Below, one piece after another: positions 1 through 7,357 of a stretch of DNA of 64,000 bases; within the stretch, counting starts at the first letter, position 1, and each line of letters starts with the position of its first letter. The notes under the pieces are model-generated. The model searched no databases, was not told the origin of the DNA, and saw only the letters and a program-made list of their open reading frames with translations. This stretch comes from Gammaproteobacteria bacterium 45_16_T64 (lineage in GTDB: Bacteria; Pseudomonadota; Gammaproteobacteria; Pseudomonadales; Ketobacteraceae): contig MABD01000002.1 of assembly GCA_002162955.1 (NCBI GenBank), positions 1 to 64,000 of the forward strand. Direction: 5' to 3'. A program made the position numbers and the translations under genes.

Positions 1-2
1 CT

Positions 3-20
3 AAAAGCTCGGCTTTTTTA
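3..20 (-). terminator. Possible terminator of the tRNA-Ala/tRNA-Glu transcript
   Basis: A short hairpin (AAAAGC, loop TCG, GCTTTT) lies just past the 3' end of tRNA-Glu in its direction of transcription. It reads as a terminator on either strand, but the tract that would follow it on the minus strand is cut by the window edge, so the call is weak. Confidence 0.35.
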
Positions 21-28
21 TTGAATAG

Positions 29-104
29 TGGCGTCCCCAGGGGGACTCGAACCCCCGTTACTGCCGTGAAAGGGCAGTGTCCTAGGCCACTAGACGATGG
101 GGAC
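29..104 (-). tRNA. tRNA-Glu (anticodon TTC)
   Basis: The minus strand folds as a complete 76-nt cloverleaf with encoded CCA. The acceptor arm is GTCCCC paired with GGGGAC, the T-loop carries the GTTCGAGTC signature, and the anticodon loop of CTTTCAC gives TTC for glutamate. It is the second gene of a two-tRNA transcript after tRNA-Ala, next to gltX, which charges this tRNA. That adjacency may simply be chance. Confidence 0.97.
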
Positions 105-121
105 GCAAAATCGAAAAAGTT

Positions 122-197
122 TGGTGGAGCCTAGCGGGATCGAACCGCTGACCTCAACACTGCCAGTGTTGCGCTCTCCCAGCTGAGCTAAGGCCCC
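122..197 (-). tRNA. tRNA-Ala (anticodon GGC)
   Basis: A complete 76-nt cloverleaf with encoded CCA is read on the minus strand. The anticodon loop CTGGCAG gives GGC for alanine. The acceptor arm GGGGCCT against AGGCTCC contains the G3:U70 pair that is the identity element for alanyl-tRNA synthetase, which confirms the assignment. It is the first gene of the transcript and lies 17 nt before tRNA-Glu. Confidence 0.97.
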
Positions 198-292
198 TCT
201 TTCGATAGATAGCCCACGTCATCAGACGTGTCTCTTACTTCATCGACCTTTTAGCTAGGACACTAAAAGCGTTGTCTCCGTAAGAGGTGCGT

Positions 293-321
293 ATAATATG
301 GATATTCCCCTTACGTGTCAA
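293..321 (-). promoter_or_regulatory. Sigma-70 promoter of the tRNA-Ala/tRNA-Glu operon
   Basis: On the minus strand a perfect -35 box TTGACA (316-321) is followed after exactly 17 nt by TATTAT (293-298). The expected start point is near 286, about 90 nt before tRNA-Ala. The bases after the -10 box (ACGCACCTCTTAC) closely resemble those after the tRNA-Pro promoter at 21229, which suggests a shared discriminator and start region. Confidence 0.8.
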
Positions 322-325
322 CAAC

Positions 326-1807
326 CTATTGAAATAATTTAAATTCTTTCTCTAAGCGCTTCAACTCTTTCTTAGAAGGAGCACCCAACGTTGCTAATCC
401 CGCCCGCAATCGAGCCCGAGTCATATCGGGGCCCAAGATTTCCATTGCATCCATAATTGAAGGTGCAGATTGCTTTCCCGATACCGCCACAAAAATGGGA
501 ATCATGAAATCACGCATCTTTATCTCTAGCGACTCAGACAGAGAAAACAAATCCTTCTGGATGTTTTCAAGGTTCCACTCCCTCTGAGCCTCAAGACGCC
601 ACAGCGCAAACTGAAGAATTTTTCTCGTTTGTTCTATTTCTAGCTTCTTATACTCAAAGGATTCCTCGGTGAGCGTAGGCATTCCCTCAAGGAAAAAGCT
701 AACCAAAGGTGCTGCATCACTCAGTACATTTATTCGCTTCTGAATTAACGGCAGCACTTGCCCTAGGTATTCCTTGTTTACAGCCCACGTTGTAAATCGC
801 TCCGCTAATGCATCAATAGAAAGCTCTTCTCTAATCCAAAGACCATTAAGCCAAGTCAGTTTCTCGACATCAAACACTGGCCCCCCCAAAGAAACTCGTG
901 AAATATCGAACTCCGCAATCATTTCATCAAGAGTGAACTTTTCTCTTTCATCAGGCATAGACCAACCCATTCGAGCCAAATAGTTAACCACTGCCTCAGG
1001 CAAAAAACCCATTCGATCATAGTAGCTGATGCTAGTGGGATTTTTACGCTTACTCAATTTGCTTTTATCGGGATTCCTCAACAGCGGCATATGGCACAAA
1101 ACAGGCATTTCCCACCCAAAATATTTATATAGCAGCTGGTGCTTTGGCGCCGAATTAATCCATTCTTCGCCTCGAATAACATGAGAAATAGCCATCAAGT
1201 GATCGTCGACAACATTCGCCAAATGATAGGTCGGCATGCCATCAGCTTTCATTAACACTTGCATGTCAATCTGGGACCATTCAATTTCAATAGTTCCGCG
1301 TAACATATCGTCAAAACTACACACACCCTCTTCTGGCACCTTCATTCTTACAACATAAGGCTCTCCAGCATCCACTTTCTGTTGTATTTCAACATCGCTT
1401 AACAACAACCCCCGGCCATCGTACCTTGGAGTTTCGCCATTTGCCTTCTGCTGGATTCGCATCTCATCTAGCTCTTCAGATGTTGCGAAACATTTAAAGG
1501 CATGCCCATCATCAAGTAATTGCTGAATATACTTGGCGTAGATATCTCGCCTTTCACTCTGCCGATAAGGGCCATGCTCTCCCCCAATATCAGGGCCTTC
1601 TTCCCAATTTAAGCCAAGCCACTTCATAGAGTCGAGAATAGCCACTTCAGATTCAGGAGTACTACGCACTTGGTCAGTGTCTTCAATTCGAAGCACAAAG
1701 GTACCTCCATGCTTACGGGCAAACGCCATATTAAACAACGCAATATACGCGGTGCCTACATGTGGGTCGCCTGTGGGAGATGGAGCAATTCGAGTACGTA
1801 CAGTCAT
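326..1807 (-). CDS. gltX: Glutamate--tRNA ligase
   Basis: Cytoplasmic class I aminoacyl-tRNA synthetase that attaches glutamate to tRNA-Glu. The 493-residue product has the usual length. The HIGH-type signature is PHVGTAY at residues 15-21 within [11 protein letters not shown], and the KMSKS-type loop is KLSKR at 250-254. The C-terminal helical anticodon-binding domain fills the last 170 residues. The ATG at 1807 is preceded by AAGG and places the HIGH motif at the usual distance from the N-terminus. It is transcribed toward the tRNA-Glu gene, and the tRNA promoter lies just beyond its stop codon. A non-discriminating GltX cannot be excluded from sequence alone. Confidence 0.97.
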   Translation of the reverse strand: MTVRTRIAPSPTGDPHVGTAYIALFNMAFARKHGGTFVLRIEDTDQVRSTPESEVAILDSMKWLGLNWEEGPDIGGEHGPYRQSERRDIYAKYIQQLLDDGHAFKCFATSEELDEMRIQQKANGETPRYDGRGLLLSDVEIQQKVDAGEPYVVRMKVPEEGVCSFDDMLRGTIEIEWSQIDMQVLMKADGMPTYHLANVVDDHLMAISHVIRGEEWINSAPKHQLLYKYFGWEMPVLCHMPLLRNPDKSKLSKRKNPTSISYYDRMGFLPEAVVNYLARMGWSMPDEREKFTLDEMIAEFDISRVSLGGPVFDVEKLTWLNGLWIREELSIDALAERFTTWAVNKEYLGQVLPLIQKRINVLSDAAPLVSFFLEGMPTLTEESFEYKKLEIEQTRKILQFALWRLEAQREWNLENIQKDLFSLSESLEIKMRDFMIPIFVAVSGKQSAPSIMDAMEILGPDMTRARLRAGLATLGAPSKKELKRLEKEFKLFQ

Positions 1808-1976
1808 TACAACAGCCTTAAATAATGGAGTCTAAAAAGAAACACGGGACAAAACCACCTTTCGTCGCCGCCAAATAAGCAGGCAATTATAACCAGGGGC
1901 CAAGCAAGATGCATCAGTTCAAATATGAAAGCCGAAAATCAGGACAAAACAAGGGGCATTAGTGAAAATAACAGAG

Positions 1977-2026
1977 GTTCAAAACGAGAAAAAGGAGGCA
2001 ATAGCCTCCTTTTTCTCGCTTTGAAC
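1977..2026 (-). terminator. Long perfect-stem terminator
   Basis: Fifteen perfectly paired bases (1985-1999 with 2004-2018) enclose the loop AATA. After one mismatch the arms extend by seven more pairs (GTTCAAA with TTTGAAC). It lies just past the stop codon at 2030 of the PilJ-N protein gene and is rich in A on one arm and T on the other, so it can act on either strand. Confidence 0.85.
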
Positions 2027-2029
2027 CTT

Positions 2030-2890
2030 TTAGTCGGTGAACTCACCACCCACGGTGGAAGCCAATCCTGGCACCTGTATAAACCCAGGGTTGTTAGCAT
2101 CGCTATACTGCTTCGAAACGTATAAATGCGCTATTTTGTTCGAGCGCTGCATCATAGTATCCACAGTGACGGCAATTACATGAGGTAAATATTGGCCTGC
2201 ATTAAATTTTTCCAAGCTCATCTTGGCATATTCCCACTGATTTGAGAGTCTCGCGATGTTGTCATCAATTTCCTTAGAGCCTTGATTGTTTGCCAACAAT
2301 TCCTTAATTCCTTTTTCATAGGCAGACAACGTAAAGTTCAACTCGTTTATTACCCACTCGTTTTTAAGACCGTAAAAGTGTGCAGCATAGAACATCCCAA
2401 TTCGCTCAGACAGCATGCTTTGCTGGCTAGAGGTATCTACTAAGTGACCAACCTCCTCTTCCGCATAGACTTTCCACCTACGAACAATCGCATCGGTATG
2501 GTATAGAAGGTCGTCTGACTCCTCCATTACCAACATTGCATTAGCCTTAGTCGGCGTCTCAAGCACAAGCATCTTAAATTGTTGCCACTCCAGCTTCACC
2601 AAACGCAGACGCTCACTTATATCACGATTCGGGGAGTTTGCTTGCAATGAGCGTAACACTGCCTCGTATTCCTGAATTGATTGGCTTAATTGCGCTTTGG
2701 ACTTTCGGTAATCTATCCCTGCTGCAATCAGCATATGGGACTTCGCAACGCGCATAACAAGCGTTCGCTGCCAAGCTGACTGGCTAATAGCCTCTAGCTC
2801 TGTCATTGCCGCAGCATTAGCAGTAGAGGTTTGCATTAGCAATCCGGCTAACAGAGAAAACATGACCCAGCGGCTTTTAACAAAATCCAT
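2030..2890 (-). CDS. Periplasmic protein with two PilJ N-terminal-type helical domains
   Basis: The 286-residue product starts with a cleavable signal peptide (residues 1-27, ending ANA|AA). Two related helical segments follow, beginning near residues 37 and 153. Each has the QR-M-R/S-ER-G pattern of the type IV pilus methyl-accepting transducer N-terminal family (PilJ_N, also found in NarX-type sensors). There is no transmembrane helix after the signal, no HAMP and no methyl-accepting or kinase domain, so this is a free-standing periplasmic version of a sensor input domain. The substrate or partner is unknown. AGAGGA lies seven to eight bases before the ATG. It is a single gene with its own terminator. 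A role as a soluble ligand-binding accessory protein is inference. Confidence 0.75.
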   Translation of the reverse strand: MDFVKSRWVMFSLLAGLLMQTSTANAAAMTELEAISQSAWQRTLVMRVAKSHMLIAAGIDYRKSKAQLSQSIQEYEAVLRSLQANSPNRDISERLRLVKLEWQQFKMLVLETPTKANAMLVMEESDDLLYHTDAIVRRWKVYAEEEVGHLVDTSSQQSMLSERIGMFYAAHFYGLKNEWVINELNFTLSAYEKGIKELLANNQGSKEIDDNIARLSNQWEYAKMSLEKFNAGQYLPHVIAVTVDTMMQRSNKIAHLYVSKQYSDANNPGFIQVPGLASTVGGEFTD

Positions 2891-3202
2891 CTTTACATCC
2901 TCTTACAAAGTAACAATATGTTAACGTACCATTGAGTGTAGGAGTATTTTTTTCAAAAGGGGGAATAAATATTGGCGCCTGTGAAGCGCGTCATGTTTAA
3001 TTTTTGACGATGCCAAGTTTGCCCTAGCCATAGAAAATCATGCTATAACCACGACTTTCTTTCTAAAAAAAGTAACTAAAAATGGACAAAATACCTAGCT
3101 TCATTTGTTAAAAACCAATGATACTTAGGTATAAGAAAGGCAGCCATTACTGGCTGCCTTTCTCTACGTTTTCTTTAGTCAAAAGTAATCTAAGGAAAAA
3201 AC
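2891..3202. other. Intergenic region, 312 bases
   Basis: This gap separates two minus-strand genes. It holds the ribosome site and, presumably, the promoter of the PilJ-N gene at its left side, and the terminator of the beta-helix/cytochrome gene at 3135-3162. No reading frame with a credible start and ribosome site was seen, and no convincing -35/-10 pair. Confidence 0.5.
3135..3162 (-). terminator. Terminator of the beta-helix/cytochrome gene
   Basis: Twelve perfectly paired bases (GAAAGGCAGCCA with TGGCTGCCTTTC) enclose the loop TTAC. The hairpin sits about 40 nt past the stop codon. The tract after the stem on the minus strand is only moderately T-rich. Confidence 0.7.
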
Positions 3203-5572
3203 CTAATTGCAGGTCCCTTGCATTGCAGACACCCAATCCCTAATAAGGTTAACACCTTCGCCATGCACGATTGAGCGCCCAAGCTCAGGCATACGCACCG
3301 CTGCCTCATTAGACTCTAATCGATAAACCAGGATTGACTCTTCCGGTGAGCCTGGAGAAATATCGACTAACAACCCTCCTGACCCAGAACCCGCTGCCAC
3401 TGGAGACTTACATACCCCAAATGCCATCGGCACATCTTCTTCTTGGTTAAGGTGTAATCCTGTCGCATCCGCGCGCCCGCCTTCAATATGGCAATGAGAA
3501 CACTGAACATCCAAATATGCTCTAGCCCTATCATCAAGGGAAGCAGACTCGTCTTTCCAATCAACCATGTAAGGTGCTTCGGAAGGGCTGGCAGGAGCCC
3601 CAGCCAGGATCCCAGCATTAGTCCAGTGGGTTAACTGATTCTCAATAACATCACCATAACTTATGGCTTTGTTCAGTAACTTGGCCTTAGGTCCAATTGG
3701 TCTAAATAGATCGTTAGATTTACGGTGACAGCTAGCACACTGATTCTTGCGCGGTACAGCATAGCCATCCAACGCGATGGTTACACCGGAGTCATTGGAT
3801 ACCAATCCGCTTAACACCGCCCCCTCATTTGTCAAAACGCCATCACTGATTTCCTCATTCCAAACATAAGGAATACCCACCCAACCGGACTCTCGCTTAA
3901 TCAGCAAGCGCACTTCCAATATCTGCTGCGCCTGATCCACTGCCTCGGCGGTGAACGTTTTAACAATCACCGTACCCACAGGAAAATCAAACACATCAGT
4001 GTCGGTATAGGTCGCTGGCACACCCTCAGGCAAATACACAAAACGATACTTGGTTGCATAATCCGTAAACAAAGGCGAGGTTAATTCATATGGAAGGCCG
4101 CCGTTAGCATTTTGTGTGGGGTCCGAAGGGTTCTGAAAAAGGCGATATGAAGAAAGATCAGGACAATCAACCACCAACGCACCTTCGTTTATCCCAGTTC
4201 CCGGTGTCGCACATAGCTCGGCAATTTCTTCATCGGTATAGACAACCTCTGGATCAGGTACTTCAGGCCATTCAGCAAGCACCACCTCATCCCATGAATC
4301 ATTGACACAAATATGCGGTGTTATATCTGTAGAGAGCTTTCCGCCTGCTGGCAGGCCAAGCAGTTTAAACAACCATGAAACCTGGTTCATCAACAAATTG
4401 CCAAATCTAGACTCATCGCCATTTTGACGCTTATTATTCGCAATACAAATCTTGGCGTCCGCAATATCACCTCTTGAACTGCCGTCAATAATAACGTCAG
4501 ATACGGGCTTCCAATGAAGTAAAAAATCTAGCGCTATTAATATGCCCATTTCGCCAGACGCCCAAGGATAACCACTTTTTCTATGCATCACATTATCGCG
4601 TATATTGACAAATTCCGGATAAGGATCATAACCCTCTGGGACACTTGATCCGTCAATAATAGTTAGCGTTTTATACCCTGCAACCAACATACTGCCAGTC
4701 TTATTTCCAGTCACAACATTATCGAACATGTCGACATAGTCTGTGGCTAGTATCATCATGCCAGTACCAGTAGGTACTTTTCCGACGATATTTCCCGCCG
4801 GCGCAAAATTCTGCGTGTTGTTATTCGTTGACGTATTATTATATACACGCGTGTGATGCCCTGGTTGCGATAGGCCTGGCAAATCAAACACCAGAATTCC
4901 ACCGGTATTGTTCGTTGCAGTATTGCCGTATACATCGGCATATTGGGAGTTCTCAATCTCAATACCTGCAACATTATACTCAGCCAAGTTATTGCGAATA
5001 ATAATGTTCTTTGATTGACCTACGTAAATACCCGCATCCGATGCACCTTTCACCACGCTATCTTCAATTAGCACATTTTCGCAAAGAACAGGGTACAAAC
5101 CATATGCACCATTTGTTTCATGAGGGCCATCAGTCCACTCCACTCGAACACGCCTAATTACCACGCCGTTAGAGCCTTCAATACGAAGTCCGTCACCCGC
5201 CGTATCTTCAATAGCAAAATCTTCAGCCACAAATGCATCAGCAAACACCTGAATGCCTTCAGCTCCATCTGCCTGGCCTTTAAAGGACAAGATGGTTTTA
5301 TCCATCCCTTTACCTCGCAACGTAATATGGGAGGTATAAATAATTACATCACTATTAAACTGAAACGTGCCTTCAGGTAATTCGATTACCGTACCTGGCT
5401 GCGCCGTTAACAACACCTCACGCAGGTCATAAGAAAATGTCTCCGATGCTTCCAGTGTAATAACATTGTCATAATCTTGCGCTATCGACAGATTAACCGC
5501 GAATAAACCGAACACCAGCGCAAACAACAACCCACTTGTTCTAAATGCCCCCTTACGTTTAGAAAAAGCCAT
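3203..5572 (-). CDS. Secreted fusion of a parallel beta-helix protein and an SO2930/HNE_0200-type diheme cytochrome
   Basis: The 789-residue product has a signal peptide (about residues 1-31). Residues 45-430 carry repeated right-handed beta-helix rungs (alternating VIIRR, NIIIRNN, ADVYGN patterns) like the TIGR03805 family. Residues 455-789 match the TIGR03806 (HNE_0200) family. That half has two c-type heme sites, CASCH at 612-616 and CSHCH at 691-695, and a likely axial methionine in RMPELG at 761. In relatives I know of, these are two neighbouring genes; here one frame covers both without interruption. It should act in the periplasm or on the cell surface, with covalently attached heme. 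The substrate is unknown; polysaccharide binding by the helix and electron transfer by the cytochrome are inference. AAGGAGAGG precedes the ATG. Confidence 0.85.
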   Translation of the reverse strand: MAFSKRKGAFRTSGLLFALVFGLFAVNLSIAQDYDNVITLEASETFSYDLREVLLTAQPGTVIELPEGTFQFNSDVIIYTSHITLRGKGMDKTILSFKGQADGAEGIQVFADAFVAEDFAIEDTAGDGLRIEGSNGVVIRRVRVEWTDGPHETNGAYGLYPVLCENVLIEDSVVKGASDAGIYVGQSKNIIIRNNLAEYNVAGIEIENSQYADVYGNTATNNTGGILVFDLPGLSQPGHHTRVYNNTSTNNNTQNFAPAGNIVGKVPTGTGMMILATDYVDMFDNVVTGNKTGSMLVAGYKTLTIIDGSSVPEGYDPYPEFVNIRDNVMHRKSGYPWASGEMGILIALDFLLHWKPVSDVIIDGSSRGDIADAKICIANNKRQNGDESRFGNLLMNQVSWLFKLLGLPAGGKLSTDITPHICVNDSWDEVVLAEWPEVPDPEVVYTDEEIAELCATPGTGINEGALVVDCPDLSSYRLFQNPSDPTQNANGGLPYELTSPLFTDYATKYRFVYLPEGVPATYTDTDVFDFPVGTVIVKTFTAEAVDQAQQILEVRLLIKRESGWVGIPYVWNEEISDGVLTNEGAVLSGLVSNDSGVTIALDGYAVPRKNQCASCHRKSNDLFRPIGPKAKLLNKAISYGDVIENQLTHWTNAGILAGAPASPSEAPYMVDWKDESASLDDRARAYLDVQCSHCHIEGGRADATGLHLNQEEDVPMAFGVCKSPVAAGSGSGGLLVDISPGSPEESILVYRLESNEAAVRMPELGRSIVHGEGVNLIRDWVSAMQGTCN

Positions 5573-5707
5573 AATCCTCTCCTTTGTATTTTTATTTATG
5601 AGACTACCGTACCTCTCGACCGGTGAGTTTCGCCTCTTGTTGTGTTATAAGCAAGGTTAGATACGGCATACGAAACATTTAAATACAATAAGAAGGTTCG
5701 CCACCAG

Positions 5708-6319
5708 ATGCTAACGCCCACGACTAATCTATCGATTACCCTAACTCTAACCCTATTGTTTAGCGCTGGGATTTTTACACTATTACAGAGCCCAGAACTC
5801 AAGGCGGACACCTATGTAATTGATAACGAACACTCGAGCATCCGATTTTCTATTGATCATTTAGGAATAAGCCGTACCACCGGCCGTTTCGGTAACATCA
5901 GCGGGGTCTTTTCATTCGACCCATCTCGAGATATAGCAACCGCGAAGACAAAAGTTTTCGTCAAAACCCAGAGCATAGATACTAACAATGATAAAAGAGA
6001 TGCGTTACTGAGGGGGTTTAGCTTTTTCAATGTAACGAAGCACCCCGTTGCAATGTTTAAGTCTACCTCACTCACTCAGCACAAAAGCAACTCAAAGACC
6101 GGCAGAGTTACCGGAGAGCTCACGCTAGCGGGGCATACCCATACGGAAATATTCGATGTTGAGTTTACCGGAGAAGGAAGAGACCCCTGGCTAGGATACA
6201 GGATGGGGTTCATTGCCAAAGGGAGCATTAAGCGAAGCGACTATGAACTCGATTTTATGGCTGGCGCTATAGGTAACGACGTGTCGTTAGAAATATTTGT
6301 CGAAGGGGTAAAGAAATAA
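5708..6319 (+). CDS. YceI-family periplasmic lipocalin-like protein
   Basis: The 203-residue product starts with a hydrophobic export signal (about residues 9-33). A YceI domain follows, recognised by the opening YVIDNEHSSIRFSIDHLG, the central DALLRGFSFFNVTKHPVAMFKS segment and the closing GNDVSLEIFVEG. YceI proteins form a beta-barrel that binds amphiphiles such as polyprenoids; the ligand here is not evident. The gene diverges from the beta-helix/cytochrome gene and its stop is four bases before the AraC-type regulator, so the two are almost certainly one transcript. The ATG follows AAGG at a rather long distance. Confidence 0.88.
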   Translation: MLTPTTNLSITLTLTLLFSAGIFTLLQSPELKADTYVIDNEHSSIRFSIDHLGISRTTGRFGNISGVFSFDPSRDIATAKTKVFVKTQSIDTNNDKRDALLRGFSFFNVTKHPVAMFKSTSLTQHKSNSKTGRVTGELTLAGHTHTEIFDVEFTGEGRDPWLGYRMGFIAKGSIKRSDYELDFMAGAIGNDVSLEIFVEGVKK

Positions 6320-6323
6320 CACG

Positions 6324-7343
6324 ATGAAACTTTCCCCTCCCCAAAAAACAAACGACAACTACATCTCTGCAGTTGTCGTACGATCACTTGTGACATTCCT
6401 AGAAAGCAAAGGCATAAACGCTCACGCCTTATTAATGCAAATTGACCCGCACATAGATACGACCCTCAACACAACGGATATGCTTGACAGCAACGTTTAC
6501 CCCCAATTGCTGGACAAGGCTATCGATTTATCGAGCAACCCACACTTAGGCCTAGAATTTGGAATGTCTGCCGAACCAGAGCGCTGGGGCGTGCTCGGCT
6601 ACATTATGAGCTGCTGCACAACGCTCAACGACGCCATTGAGTGCCAACTTCGATATCAGGATTTAGTCGGCAGCATAGGCAATGTAACAAGCTCCAAGAA
6701 AGGCGACCAAATCCTTATGGCTTGGCGCACCAAGACACCTCCCACACGGGCTATCGCTGAAGAGGCAATGGCAGGCTGGGTAGCATTTTCCCGTTGGATT
6801 ACCGCTACAGACCACTCACCCACAGCGGTTTTTTTCTCTCATGCAAAACCCGAAAACACAGAAATCCATAGCTCTTTTTTTAAATGTCCTTTGCATTTCA
6901 ACGCCGATTTCGTAGGACTATCATTTCCTTTTGCTCTTTTACAATCAAAGCTAAAACAACCTAACTCAGAGATGAGGAAATGCCTGGAAAATCACGCTGA
7001 ACAAAAATTACTAGATCTATCAAAACCAAAAAATATTCTATCTCAGTTAGGGTCTTATATTGAAGAAACCCTACCCAAACACCTACCCTCATTATCAGAT
7101 GCCGCACTCGCGCTATCACTCACGAATAGAACCTTACAACGCCGTTTATCGGAAGAAAACACAAGCTATTCTGAATTCTTAAAAAAAATCCGCCATCAGG
7201 TCGCGAAAAGACATCTAATACAAGACCAACATAGCCTTCTAGACATCACATTCCTGCTTGGATTTTCAGAACAAAGCGCATTTACCCGTGCTTTCAAAAA
7301 TATTGAAGGCATCTCTCCAAATGACTTCAAAAAATCGCGCTGA
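6324..7343 (+). CDS. AraC-family transcriptional regulator
   Basis: The 339-residue cytoplasmic protein has an N-terminal effector domain of the arabinose-binding/OruR-PhbR type (residues 20-200) and a C-terminal double helix-turn-helix (about 250-337). The second helix unit shows the family signature LLDITFLLGFSEQSAFTRAFK followed by G-SP-DFKKSR. It starts four bases after the yceI stop and is probably translated from the same mRNA. The target is not known; the YceI operon itself and the neighbouring secreted proteins are the obvious candidates, which is inference from position. Confidence 0.9.
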   Translation: MKLSPPQKTNDNYISAVVVRSLVTFLESKGINAHALLMQIDPHIDTTLNTTDMLDSNVYPQLLDKAIDLSSNPHLGLEFGMSAEPERWGVLGYIMSCCTTLNDAIECQLRYQDLVGSIGNVTSSKKGDQILMAWRTKTPPTRAIAEEAMAGWVAFSRWITATDHSPTAVFFSHAKPENTEIHSSFFKCPLHFNADFVGLSFPFALLQSKLKQPNSEMRKCLENHAEQKLLDLSKPKNILSQLGSYIEETLPKHLPSLSDAALALSLTNRTLQRRLSEENTSYSEFLKKIRHQVAKRHLIQDQHSLLDITFLLGFSEQSAFTRAFKNIEGISPNDFKKSR

Positions 7344-7357
7344 TCGCTTCCTCAACG

